A stretch of DNA of 62,961 nt from Clostridiaceae bacterium (GCA_018378255.1 JAGZXV010000007.1:1-62961), one strand, 5' to 3'; shown: positions 50,701 through 59,880, counted from the stretch's first letter. Numbers and translations: made by a program. Notes: generated by a model not told the origin, from the letters alone.

Positions 50701-51303
50701 ATGAAAGAGAAGGGCGCCTTGCTTCAGAAGATTATCACTGTTTTCAGCATACTGCTGTGCGTGGTATTTATTCCTCTGCTTCTGGTTAATGTGACGCTGA
50801 TTGCCAAGTCATACATTCATCCGGATCAGGTGCCGGACTTCATGGGGTATAAACCATTCATTGTGTTGTCCGGTTCTATGGAACCTGGAATTATGACCGG
50901 TGACATGGTGTTCGTAAAAAATACGGATACCGGAAACCTGCAGAAAGGAGATGTGATAGCCTATAAAAGCGGGGAGGCGGTCATCACCCACCGCATCATC
51001 GACGTGACAACGGAGAATGGGGAGGTCCGCTACATCACCCAGGGAGATGCCAACGACAGCCCGGATCAGACTTCGGTGAAGCCTTCCGAAGTGGAAGGAA
51101 TTTACCAGGGCAGAATCGCCGGAGCAGGCAAGGCGGCAATGTTCATGCAGACGACCTCGGGTATGATTATCTTTGTGGTATGTCCGCTGATATTGTTCAT
51201 CCTTTGGGATATCGTCCGCAGAAAGATGCTGGACCGGAAAGAAGTGTCAAGGACCAGGGAATTGGAACAGGAGTTGGAACGGCTTAGGGCTGAGAAGAGT
51301 TGA
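50701..51303 (+). CDS. sipW: Signal peptidase I, SipW / ER type (first copy)
   Basis: 200 residues. An N-terminal membrane helix (about 12-35), the catalytic Ser in VLSGSMEPGI (about 57-66), and a His in the position of the usual Lys (VITHRIID, about 96-103), the Ser-His arrangement of SipW-like peptidases. The TQGDANDSPD segment and a second C-terminal helix (about 155-178) follow. SipW enzymes process TasA-type fibre proteins rather than general exports. First gene of the riboswitch-controlled operon; AAAGGAGAATGAGGT precedes the ATG. Probably processes the protein at 51446. Confidence 0.93.
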   Translation: MKEKGALLQKIITVFSILLCVVFIPLLLVNVTLIAKSYIHPDQVPDFMGYKPFIVLSGSMEPGIMTGDMVFVKNTDTGNLQKGDVIAYKSGEAVITHRIIDVTTENGEVRYITQGDANDSPDQTSVKPSEVEGIYQGRIAGAGKAAMFMQTTSGMIIFVVCPLILFILWDIVRRKMLDRKEVSRTRELEQELERLRAEKS

Positions 51304-51445
51304 GAGATGGAACATTGAGAGATGAAGAGTTGAAGGAATGAGAGCTGAGAGATGGCTTGACAGGTTTTAAAGGTGTTATAAGAATTTGGTAAGTTTTAGT
51401 AGTTTTATTTAAATAAATATTATAAAAGAAAGAAGGATATGGATT

Positions 51446-52045
51446 ATGAAGAAGAGTATTTTTGGGAAAGTTGGAGCGGCTGCAGTGGTATTGACGTTGG
51501 TGACGGCTAGTTTGGTTGGGGGGACGTTTGCGAAGTATACCAGTACGGCGACTGGTACGGGAACAGCTCAGGTTGCTTTATGGAAGATTGCTATGAAAGA
51601 AGGCGATAACGCTATTACAGGTGATGCGTTTACTTTTACTTTGGAAAATTCCAATGCTAATGCGGTATCTAAGGCAGGTACAATAGCGCCAGGATCAGAT
51701 GGAGAAATTAAATTTGCTATAAATGGTGCGGATTCAGAAGTTGGATATTCATATATTGTCAATGCTGATATCAGTTCATTAGGTGGCGTACCGATTAAAT
51801 TCTACTCGGATTCAGCCAAGACTACGGAAATAACTTTTACTGATAATAAAGCTGAAGTAGCTAAGGGAGATGTAGAATTAGCAGATGTAGGAACAGAGAA
51901 GACAGCTTCGATATATTGGGCTTGGGATTCAACATCAACAGATGCAAAGGATACGACAGTAGGTATAGCAGGAACCGCAGGGACAATTACTGTTACCATA
52001 ACTGCTGAACAGTACATAAAATCTGAAACACCTCCAGCAGCATAA
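51446..52045 (+). CDS. TasA / camelysin-like SipW-dependent secreted fibre protein
   Basis: 199 residues. A long signal peptide (KKSIFGKVGAAAVVLTLVTASLVG) ending in GGTFAKYTST, the hallmark of SipW-dependent substrates, then a beta-rich, Thr/Ala-rich secreted domain. TasA and CalY homologues form extracellular fibres in biofilm matrix. The codon use is richer in A/T-ending codons than that of its neighbours, which can mark high expression or transfer. The 142-bp gap in front (51304-51445) contains TTGACA-like sequence and could hold an internal promoter, but the -10 is poor. Hairpins follow at 52071-52142. Confidence 0.87.
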   Translation: MKKSIFGKVGAAAVVLTLVTASLVGGTFAKYTSTATGTGTAQVALWKIAMKEGDNAITGDAFTFTLENSNANAVSKAGTIAPGSDGEIKFAINGADSEVGYSYIVNADISSLGGVPIKFYSDSAKTTEITFTDNKAEVAKGDVELADVGTEKTASIYWAWDSTSTDAKDTTVGIAGTAGTITVTITAEQYIKSETPPAA

Positions 52046-52070
52046 ATATTACATATATTTAAGGGATCTC

Positions 52071-52142
52071 CTGAACCGCATTCCATGCGGTTCAGCCCCC
52101 GGCAGAGTACAGCCACGCTTCACCCTGGCTGTTCCCTGCCGG
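52071..52142 (+). terminator. Two intercistronic hairpins after the TasA-like gene (probable partial attenuator)
   Basis: Hairpin 1: CTGAACCGCA/TGCGGTTCAG (52071-52095). Hairpin 2: CCGGCAG...ACAGCCA with TGGCTGT...CTGCCGG (52099-52142). Neither has a T-run, so they more likely stabilise the upstream mRNA 3' end or reduce read-through, giving an excess of the fibre protein over downstream products. Confidence 0.6.
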
Positions 52143-52206
52143 AGGCTGAACAAAACCACATTGCAGTAGCGCAGCCAATCCAAACCAACAGAGGGGGCCA
52201 AATCAC

Positions 52207-53793
52207 ATGTCGAAAGACAAAAAAAGACCAAACGGCGTCAACTCAAGTGAAGGCCGCCGAAACAATAAACTGTGGGTATTTCTGCCAATACTTCTGGTAT
52301 TCGTCTCCATCACATCATTTATTGCAGGAACCCGGATCGGCCAGGACAGCGGAAACCGGCGGGGAATGATGCTGGATACCATCGTTCTGTCGCCAAATGG
52401 GGAAACGGCGGAGGAAAAGATTGATGAAACTCATATTAAATTCAGCGGCCGGATTTTAAATTCGGATGGTACTCCATGTGCAAACCAACTGCTGGAACTG
52501 CATAGCGACCCCATGCGAACCACAACAGATTCGGATGGATTTTTTCATTTTCAGGGTATAGAAGTGGGAAACCACCAGCTGAAGATGCTGGATGAATCTG
52601 AGCAGGTTCTCAGCCAGATATCCATCAGCGTTAACCGGGATAATACGGTGTCTTACGGGCAGGTGAAAGATGCGTCCGGCTCTGTCCATCTGGCTGTTTC
52701 AGAACAGGCTATAGAACTTCATATTCAAATTCAATTAAATGCTCAGAATAACATGGAAGTCCAGCCATCGGTATATACCAGAAAGCCGGGTGAATCGTTT
52801 CGGGATATGGAGGGAGAAGAAACAGATATCATTTCTTCGGGAAGAACTGAAAATGGGCCTTCTGTACCAGAATCGGGAGAAAATCTGGTAAGTCGGGAAA
52901 ATGTACCCGGTGAGACGCAGCCAGAAAAGCTCCAGCCGGAAAAATCCCAGCCCCAGGAAACCAGCCCCCAGGAGTCGCAGTTAAATGCCCCTCAGACGAA
53001 TAAACCACTGCAGCCTGAATCCCGGCTTGATCCCAATAATATAAAACCGTCCGAAACAGCGTCTACGGAGCCATCGGCATCATTACCTGCGGAAAGCCTG
53101 ACAGCGGAATCCACAGAGGGCAAAAAAAGTACGGAGAGCAGCCGTGAAAATGATTCCGGTGATTCCTCCAACACGCACCGGCCACAGCCGGATCACACCA
53201 AGCCGACTGAACCGGAAACAACTGTTCCAACCGAACCGGAAACACCCACCGAACCGGAGCCAACTATTCCCGAGCCAACTATTCCCGAGCCCACGGAACC
53301 GGAACCTACGGAACCGGAGCCCACAGAGCCCGAGGCCCCTTTAGACGTGAGTGTGCAGGAAAAGGGCGGTCCTGTATGGGCCCAGAATACGACCATCAGT
53401 CTGTTTGCGGACAGAACCGGATCAGGCGAGGATAAAAAGCTGATGCCGGGATCGAAAGGAAGTTATGAATTCCTGGTTAGCAATAAAAATACATATGGGA
53501 TTATTTACCGAATGAAGATAACGGCTCCCCAGGAACAGCTTTTGCTTCCATTGCATTACCGCTTGAAATCCGGCGGGAAGTATTTGTGCGGAGACAGCAA
53601 GACCTGGCTGACGGCAGAGCAGCTCGCCGCTGCTTCCGTAAAACTGGATTCAGGAATGGAAAAAGAATACCTTTTAGAATGGTATTGGCCCTTTGAAGGC
53701 GGCGACGACGCTTATGATACATTAATTGGAACGGCGGATAATCTGGAATACCGTTTGATTGTAAATATTGTCATCGAACAGGTGATATCGTAA
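52207..53793 (+). CDS. Membrane-anchored Pro/Glu/Thr-rich surface protein with a carboxypeptidase-regulatory-like domain
   Basis: 528 residues. A charged N-terminus, one membrane helix (about 22-43), then a beta-sandwich similar to CNA-B / carboxypeptidase-regulatory domains (about 77-140; SGRILNSDGTPCANQLLEL, TTTDSDGFFHFQGI), a low-complexity spacer (about 200-385) with PTEPEPT and IPEPT tandem units, and a folded C-terminal domain (about 386-528) with GSKGSYEFLVSNKN. No LPXTG motif. It probably spans the wall and presents or anchors the C-terminal domain as a partner of the fibre proteins. AGAGGGGG precedes ATG 52207. Encoded between the TasA-like gene and the second SipW, so it belongs to the same module. 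Confidence 0.75.
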   Translation: MSKDKKRPNGVNSSEGRRNNKLWVFLPILLVFVSITSFIAGTRIGQDSGNRRGMMLDTIVLSPNGETAEEKIDETHIKFSGRILNSDGTPCANQLLELHSDPMRTTTDSDGFFHFQGIEVGNHQLKMLDESEQVLSQISISVNRDNTVSYGQVKDASGSVHLAVSEQAIELHIQIQLNAQNNMEVQPSVYTRKPGESFRDMEGEETDIISSGRTENGPSVPESGENLVSRENVPGETQPEKLQPEKSQPQETSPQESQLNAPQTNKPLQPESRLDPNNIKPSETASTEPSASLPAESLTAESTEGKKSTESSRENDSGDSSNTHRPQPDHTKPTEPETTVPTEPETPTEPEPTIPEPTIPEPTEPEPTEPEPTEPEAPLDVSVQEKGGPVWAQNTTISLFADRTGSGEDKKLMPGSKGSYEFLVSNKNTYGIIYRMKITAPQEQLLLPLHYRLKSGGKYLCGDSKTWLTAEQLAAASVKLDSGMEKEYLLEWYWPFEGGDDAYDTLIGTADNLEYRLIVNIVIEQVIS

Positions 53794-53807
53794 GGAGATA
53801 TTTTAAA

Positions 53808-54308
53808 ATGAAACGAGTTGGAAGTATTCTGCGCGGAATCGTGCTTTGCTTTCTCGTGGCTGTGATAACCATGAACGGAATATTGTTGATAAAACGATTG
53901 GTTTATAAAGAAGAACTTCCATCCCTGTTTGGCTATTCCATTGTCACTGTTTTATCCGGCAGTATGGAACCTGCATTTTCGCCAGGGGATCTGCTGGTGA
54001 TCAGGAGCCAGCAGGAATATGGCGTGGGAGAAGCGGTAACATATGAAGAACAGGGATCATTTATCACCCACCGCATCATTGATGCAGAAGGAGATTCTTA
54101 TCTGACCCAAGGCGATGCGAATAATGGGCCGGACAGCAGCAGAATCCATAAAAATGATGTATATGGGGCTGTTTGGCTGGTGATACCAGCGGCAGGTAAT
54201 CTTGTGCTGTTTTTAAAATCGCCGTTTGGGCTGTTTGTTATGATCGCGTTATTTTTAGTTTTAACTGAAATGTCTTTCTGGTGGGAGAAGAGAAAGGCAA
54301 AAGAATAA
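53808..54308 (+). CDS. sipW: Signal peptidase I, SipW / ER type (second copy)
   Basis: 166 residues, shorter than the first copy. An N-terminal helix (about 7-29), catalytic Ser in VLSGSMEPAF, the His in FITHRIID, the TQGDANNGPD segment and a C-terminal helix (about 128-156). It starts 14 nt after the Pro-rich gene with AAGGAG. It is immediately followed by a gene whose product has its own SipW-type signal, which suggests a substrate-peptidase pairing distinct from the first pair. Confidence 0.92.
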   Translation: MKRVGSILRGIVLCFLVAVITMNGILLIKRLVYKEELPSLFGYSIVTVLSGSMEPAFSPGDLLVIRSQQEYGVGEAVTYEEQGSFITHRIIDAEGDSYLTQGDANNGPDSSRIHKNDVYGAVWLVIPAAGNLVLFLKSPFGLFVMIALFLVLTEMSFWWEKRKAKE

Positions 54309-54332
54309 AGTCATAGGGAAAGAGGGGATAGC

Positions 54333-55586
54333 ATGTTAGGCTCGTTTAGAAAAAAATGCAAAAAAACAAGCCATCAGCCGCACAAGGTGCGGCTGCCTCT
54401 GACCCTGTGGCTTTTTTATCTTGGTATATTGAGTATGAGCCTGACAGGCGTGACATTTTCCAAGTATTCCACGATCATACATGGAACGATCAGTGTTCAG
54501 GTGGCAGATTCTTATAATGTGACATTTCTGGATGAAGACGGTATAACAGAACTGGCTTCTTCCAGAGTATTTGAAGGACAAAACATCGAAAATGCACCTG
54601 ATATGAATAATGGCGCATTGACTTTATGCACAAGTGACGAAATTATCAGCGACGCCGACCGGATATTCATAGGATGGAGCCTGGACGGCGAGGTGATTGT
54701 GGATATTTCCGATATTGCAGTTGACCGTGAAATGCAGTTTATCGCAGTATATGAAAGTACAGAAGTGGTGATAGAGGGAGCAACCCCCTCTAATGCATTG
54801 GAAGAAATTCTTCCGTCTGAACTTAAAACAGGCGGCAGTCAGAACGGATCATCGGGCCAGACAAATAATACGGGGCAAACGAATAACACGGGACAGACAA
54901 TGGAAGTACCCCAGGATACCCTAACGCCCCAGCCTGGAACAACAGATCAGATACCAGCCGAAAGCCAGCCAGAGAATACAAATCAGCCAGACACCCCGGA
55001 TCAGACAGGAGGGACGGATCAAGCAGGAACGGATAATTCCAGTCAAATGGGAAGTTCGGATCAGAACGGTGCTGAAGACCAGATCACCGGGTCAGATCAG
55101 ACAGAAGGGTCAGATCAGCCAACCGGATCAGATCAGGTAACTGGATCGGATCAGACAACCGGATCAGATCAGCCAGCAGGATCCGACCAGCCAACCGGAT
55201 CCGACCAGACAGCGGGCTCGGATCAGATAACCGGGTCAGATCAGACAGCGGGATCTGACCAGTCAACCGGATCTGACCAGGCAACTGGTTCAGACCAAAT
55301 AACAGGTGAAGACCAGTCAACCGGTTCAGACCAAATAACAGGTGAGGACCAGCCGGCCGGTTCGGACCAAATAACGGGTGAAGACCAGATATCCGGCACA
55401 GATCAGTCAACAGGATCGGATCAGACGGATACAACGGATCAAACCGGTGAAACAGATCAGGGAAATACTTCCGGTCAGGAAAATGGAACAGGCGAGCCGG
55501 ATACCTCGGATCATCAAGGAGACGGTGCTCAGGACAATACCGCTGATTCAAATGGAGAACTAGACCAGATAGAACCCCTGGATTAA
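54333..55586 (+). CDS. Secreted repeat protein with SipW-type signal and Gly-Ser-Asp-Gln repeats
   Basis: 417 residues. A basic N-terminus, a hydrophobic helix (about 25-42) ending TGVTFSKYST, the same processing motif as in TasA-like proteins. Then an InlB/Flg_new-like beta-grasp segment (about 66-145; YNVTFLDEDG, FIGWSLDGE), a Gln/Asn-rich spacer, and 19 six-residue repeats (pattern x-x-G-S/E-D-Q, about residues 251-364). The acidic repeats suggest an extended, cation-binding stalk. No sortase or membrane anchor is visible at the C-terminus. Last gene of the riboswitch operon before the terminator at 55731. Confidence 0.78.
   Translation: MLGSFRKKCKKTSHQPHKVRLPLTLWLFYLGILSMSLTGVTFSKYSTIIHGTISVQVADSYNVTFLDEDGITELASSRVFEGQNIENAPDMNNGALTLCTSDEIISDADRIFIGWSLDGEVIVDISDIAVDREMQFIAVYESTEVVIEGATPSNALEEILPSELKTGGSQNGSSGQTNNTGQTNNTGQTMEVPQDTLTPQPGTTDQIPAESQPENTNQPDTPDQTGGTDQAGTDNSSQMGSSDQNGAEDQITGSDQTEGSDQPTGSDQVTGSDQTTGSDQPAGSDQPTGSDQTAGSDQITGSDQTAGSDQSTGSDQATGSDQITGEDQSTGSDQITGEDQPAGSDQITGEDQISGTDQSTGSDQTDTTDQTGETDQGNTSGQENGTGEPDTSDHQGDGAQDNTADSNGELDQIEPLD
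55083..55424 (+). repeat. Coding tandem repeats: 19 units of 18 bp
   Basis: Exactly 342 bp = 19 x 18 with the frame preserved. The nucleotide pattern is roughly RYM-RCN-GGN-TCN-GAY-CAR. Near-identical units (for example ACAGGTGAAGACCAG variants) make the array prone to unit gain and loss, which would change stalk length. Confidence 0.9.
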
Positions 55587-55730
55587 ACGAGAAGTTTTGG
55601 CTTAACAGACATTAAAGGATTATTATGACGGTATAAAGCAGATATCCGGCCAGCAAAGGCAGAAATATAAGCCGGAATTGTTAAAAAGCGTGAAACATCA
55701 CAGGCGCTAATATAATTGAGGTAAGGAAAA

Positions 55731-55759
55731 GCAGAGAACGCGCGGTTCTCTGCTTTTTT
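55731..55759 (+). terminator. Terminator of the riboswitch-controlled surface operon
   Basis: GCAGAGAAC-GCGC-GGTTCTCTGC followed by TTTTTTC. It lies 145 bp after the last stop; the stretch 55587-55730 contains no gene. It is also adjacent to the end of the convergent cis-prenyltransferase. Confidence 0.93.
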
Positions 55760-55778
55760 CGTTTTTGTTCCATCCTAT

Positions 55779-56402
55779 TTACCCACCCAGCGTAACATCC
55801 TGTTTTGCATACCAGGCCAACGCGTCCTCCACGTGTTTCGGTGTGAAGTCCGGCCAGTAATCATCCACCACATACATATCCGCATAGACGGACTGAATGG
55901 GCAGAAAGCCGGACAGTCTTCTGCGGCCGCCCCAGCGGATGACCAGATCAATTCTGGATACCTCGCGGGAGCCGAGTCCGGCTCCAAATTCGCCGTTGTG
56001 GTAACCTAAATCCCATTCCCAGCTATAGTTGATCAGGAAATTGATCTTCATTCCGCCTTTGCCGAAAATGTGTCTTGTGGTATAAGGCAGCAGGGCTTCC
56101 GGAAACATGGGAGAATTGGTATTGCCCAGCACCAGAAGTTCTGCATGTTCTTTGGAAAGCACCTTCACTGCGTCAATACAGGCATTTGAAAATGCGATCC
56201 GCTGTCTGGATGGCCGTTTGGTGTTGTCAACCGTAAATCCGTAGAAGGTCATCTCTTCGATTCCCATATCCCTGCACATACGGTAGAGATCCATGCCAGG
56301 GGCGATTCCGTGAATGTAGCCGTCCTCTTTCTCCATATGTTTTTCCAATGCCCAGCGGCGGTTGCCGTCCGGGATGATTCCAATATGTTTTGGCAGTCGC
56401 AT
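55779..56402 (-). CDS. Cis-prenyltransferase (UppS) family protein, divergent and short
   Basis: 207 residues from ATG 56402-56400, preceded by GGAGGT on the minus strand; the upstream open frame has no other credible start. Motif IGIIPDGNRRWALE (residues 7-20) contains the essential Asp. The C-terminal motif reads DLVIRWGGRRRLSGFLPIQ and then VDDYWPDF, where true undecaprenyl diphosphate synthases have G-E-x-R-I-S-N-F. The Mg2+-binding Glu is replaced by Arg and Asn by Gly. The protein is also about 40 residues shorter than UppS. It may make a different prenyl chain, act as a subunit, or be inactive; the housekeeping enzyme is probably elsewhere. Confidence 0.85.
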   Translation of the reverse strand: MRLPKHIGIIPDGNRRWALEKHMEKEDGYIHGIAPGMDLYRMCRDMGIEEMTFYGFTVDNTKRPSRQRIAFSNACIDAVKVLSKEHAELLVLGNTNSPMFPEALLPYTTRHIFGKGGMKINFLINYSWEWDLGYHNGEFGAGLGSREVSRIDLVIRWGGRRRLSGFLPIQSVYADMYVVDDYWPDFTPKHVEDALAWYAKQDVTLGG

Positions 56403-56558
56403 ATTACCTCCAGTCAGCCGGTGCGACCGGCTGGTGATTGATGTATTTGTCTTTAGCAAGTATTGACAGATTTGGCGGGAGTTAAACAGATGAAGAGAGA
56501 TTAAATGAGGATAAAAGAAGTTACAAAAATATATATTTATATTAATGAATGAAATGAT

Positions 56559-56587
56559 TTGTAATCGTAACTTTACGGATGTATAAT
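56559..56587 (+). promoter_or_regulatory. Promoter of the BspA-like surface protein gene
   Basis: TTGTAA (56559-56564), a 17-bp spacer and TATAAT (56582-56587), 37 bp before the GTG start at 56624. Confidence 0.75.
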
Positions 56588-56623
56588 GATGGAAACAGGA
56601 ACTGTAAAAGAGGAGGAGTTTAA

Positions 56624-59600
56624 GTGAGAAAAAGATTTTTATCCATGACATTGGCCGGAATTCTGATTGTCTGTTCAATGAATATTTCAGCGCCGGAACC
56701 GGCTTTCGGAGAAATAAAAGAGACTGGAAATCAAACTGCTACCGCATCGGATGCTTTATACCAGGAGGAAGATGAGGAGGAAGAATCTGTCTTAGAGGAT
56801 GATGTAAATACAGCATCCGGAAGCGATGCAGAAGAAGAATTGATAAATGATACGGTAATAGAACCCAATACACAGGAAGATAAGCCTAAAGCAGCTTTCT
56901 ATTCCGTAGCAGAAATGGATGCGGAAGATATGTTTTCCTTTAGCGGGGGAACAATCCAGGGCCTTTCAACAGCCTATCTGGATCAGCTGGAAGAGGATGA
57001 GGACGGTTATATATCAATAGATTTGGTAATACCGGAAGAGATTCATGGGGTAACGGTAAAGGAAATAGGAAGTCAGGCCTTTAACGGCAGTAAATTTGCG
57101 GCTTACGATAATCTGTGTATCCGATCAATCGATTTAAGCCAGGCGGCCGGGCTGACCCGGATTAATGATTTTGCCTTTGACGCATATACTGCCCCGGCTT
57201 TATTATATGGCTCTATGGATGAATGCGTGCTGGAACTGCCGGATTCTTTGGAAGAGATAGGTGGCAATGCATTCCGGAATCAGAAAAATCTGACCGGTGA
57301 TTTGATTTTGAGTACTAATATTAAATCAATAGATAGGCAAATCTGCTTTTGAAAACTGTGGGTTTGATGGTAATTTACAATTGCCGGACAATGAAGTTTA
57401 TACGGCTGTAGAAGGGCAGGCTTTTTATAATTGTGCATTCACAGGTGAATTGGTGATACCGGATCACATAAAAGAGATAAAAGGAAATTATGTTTTTTCA
57501 GGCAACCATTTTAACAAGGTTGTTCTAAATAATAATATGGATTCCATCGGCAATTCGGCATTTAAAAATTGTCCGCTTTTGGAAACAGTAACGGTAGATG
57601 GGAAAGATTCCATAGAAGGCGGTATCACGCTGCCGGATCATTTGGCCATATTGGGAAACCGTATTATTGAAGACTGCCCTAAACTGGGGGGAAGCATGGT
57701 GATACCGGATACGGTAAATTCCATTGGAACTACGATGTTTAGCGGGACAAAGGTGGAGACGGTATATGGCTGCAATAATCCATCGGCTAAATATGAAGGG
57801 AACTTTTTGTCTGGTTCCTCTGTGACCGCTTTTATACTTCCGTCAGAGGAGATTTATAATGCGGTTTCAGCCCAGATTTCCAGCAGTAAAAAGGCGCTTT
57901 GTACTTATCCGGTAACGATTACATTTCTGAATGACGGCGGTGAATCACCGATGCCAATAGACGCTTTATATAAACGCCCGATAAACTTTAAGAAAAATGA
58001 TTCTACTTTAGTATGGGAGGCTGACGATTCTTTTGCTCTTCCCGAATGCGGAGAAAATAAGATCGGGTTTGATGCGGGCTGGAGCTTCACACAGGGGGGG
58101 ACGGTAATAAATGAGGAATCTCTGGTAAGTGGTGTGAATCTTTATCCGTCCATTTCCCTGTCCACTCCCACAGTAGAGTTAAAGGACGTGAATAAAACGT
58201 ATGATGGAAAGACCTCTTATCTGGAAGTGCAGGCATTCCAACCAATCACGGAAGTCGATGACAGCTATTATTTCTATTACTTTTTGGGATCGGAAGGAAG
58301 TTTTTCAAAATTAGTACACAGTGGTACCAAACCAATTCACTACGGGTTAACAGATGTAGCAGACGGAGGAGTTTATCCGATTCAGATTCAATTTCTTCAT
58401 AAAGAAAATGGGGCCTCTGTAAGAAAATGGCTTTACAGCGGCGTAGCCTTCTTTCCATCTATAAAAAAGGCGGATGGATCTTTACTCCTGATAAGGCTGA
58501 GAACTTTACACAGGCGAGCTACCATGGAAGTACGGAAATTACAGGTGTTAAAAAACCTGTAGTTAATAAAGTGTCCATCAACCCTGAAAATGCGGAGACA
58601 GAACCTGGCCGGTCAATACAATTTACAGCTCAGGCAGAAGGCGTTGCCCCGGAACTGCAAAGTGTAAAATGGTCGGTTAAAGACGCTTTTGGCAGCACCT
58701 TAATTGATGATAATGGACTTTTAAAGATAGGAGCGGATGAAACGGCAGAACATGTGACCGTGATGGCTGTTTCCACATATGATCCTTCTAAAACCGCAGA
58801 AGCAGAGGTTTCAATTAGACACAAGGCCATTACATATACGGTAACATTTGACACTTGCGGAGGAAATGCGTTGGAACCTGTAACCAGTTTAACCGAAGGA
58901 GAAAACGTGAAACTGCCTGTACCTGAGAGAGAGGGATATCAATTCGATGGATGGTATTCTGCGCCGGAAGGAGGAACGAAACTTGAAAATCCTCTGATCA
59001 TAACTGGAGATTTAATGGTTTATGCCCACTGGATTTTGGTAAAACCGTCTGGCGGCGAAAACGGTAATGAAAACGGAGATAGTGATGACAGTGGAAATGA
59101 TGACAGCGGCGAAGCCATATCTGCAGGAGACAGCCGTCCGTCGTCCATATCGGTAGGTGTTGTGGATCAGATCGTTTCAGGAAAAGTCAATGCGCCGGCT
59201 GGTACAGACGGCACCGTTAAGGCAGTGATCGCACCGCAGGATGTCGATCAGATTATCAGGTCGGCAGCAGAGAGCCAGGAGTTAAAAAAGGATGTTATAA
59301 GTATTTCGGTTACAACTGATGCAAAGAATATCAATAAAACAGCGGTTGTCCTGCCCGGGGGACTGGATTATAAAATGCAGGAGAACAGCGTAAATTCACT
59401 AAATCTGACCTTTGAAAACCACGGCGTCGAACTGAACATTCCGCAGAACAGAATTCAGGAGATGGGCCGGAATGCCAGTTTAGGAATCCGTATATCTGCG
59501 GAAAGAGCGGATCTGTTAACAGAGCCGGGACAATTGCAGGATGTACTGAAGGAACGGCCTTCTTATAATATTGAAGCTGTTTATGAATCTACAGGCCGGC

Positions 59601-59809
59601 CGGTTCTATTATCAGATGGAATAGTTGCGGAAGTGGCAGTTCCTTATGAGTTAAAGCTGGGAGAGACGCCAGATAGAATTTATGCGGTTCAGGTTAATCC
59701 GGATGGTTCTGTGCGCTATATTGAAAGTTCCAGGTATGATGCCATTTCTAAGAAATTATTCTTTAACATCGATACATTTGGAACCTATTCAATTGCCGTA
59801 AAGCCATAG
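56624..59809 (+). pseudogene. BspA-like leucine-rich-repeat surface protein interrupted by two frameshifts
   Basis: GTG 56624 with GAGGAGG upstream starts a secreted protein: signal peptide (about 1-29), acidic linker, then LRR_5/BspA repeats. The first frame stops at 57350-57352. The repeats continue in another frame (GKSAFENCGFDGNLQLPDNE) to 58562, and the rest continues in a third frame to 59809: an Ig-like VSINPENAETEPGRSIQFTAQ region, an InlB/Flg_new repeat (YTVTFDTCGGNALEPV, GYQFDGWYS) and a C-terminal domain. Removing one copy of a tandem ATAG (57329-57336) repairs the first break. The second is a -1 shift at A-AAA-AAG (58463-58469). Repaired length is 1060 residues. It is either a pseudogene, a phase-variable gene, or partly an assembly error. 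No wall anchor is seen. Confidence 0.88.
58463..58469 (+). other. A-AAA-AAG slippery heptamer at the second frame change
   Basis: In the frame of the middle segment the codons are ATA AAA AAG. A -1 slip gives ATA-AAA-AAA and continues GGC GGA TGG ATC, exactly the frame of the downstream domain (GGWIFTPDK). This is the heptamer used in dnaX-type programmed frameshifting and is also a run of six A suited to polymerase slippage. Confidence 0.7.
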
Positions 59810-59815
59810 CAAAAT

Positions 59816-59844
59816 TTGATTTATTACCCAACTTATGCTATATT
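59816..59844 (+). promoter_or_regulatory. Promoter of the nucleotidyltransferase gene
   Basis: TTGATT (59816-59821), a 17-bp spacer and TATATT (59839-59844) with TGC directly upstream (extended -10), 36 bp before ATG 59881. Confidence 0.75.
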
Positions 59845-59865
59845 GTATTCAGATTAAATGAATAC
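59845..59865 (+). promoter_or_regulatory. Inverted repeat at the transcription start of the nucleotidyltransferase gene
   Basis: GTATTCA-GATTAAA-TGAATAC, perfect 7-bp arms, immediately downstream of the -10. The position fits a repressor operator or a 5' mRNA stem-loop. Confidence 0.5.
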
Positions 59866-59880
59866 AGGAGAACGGTAATT

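Noticed and set aside
55084..55551. Long minus-strand frame opposite the GSDQ repeats
   Set aside because: A frame free of stops is a by-product of the 18-bp repeat; the plus-strand gene has the signal peptide, ribosome site and operon context.
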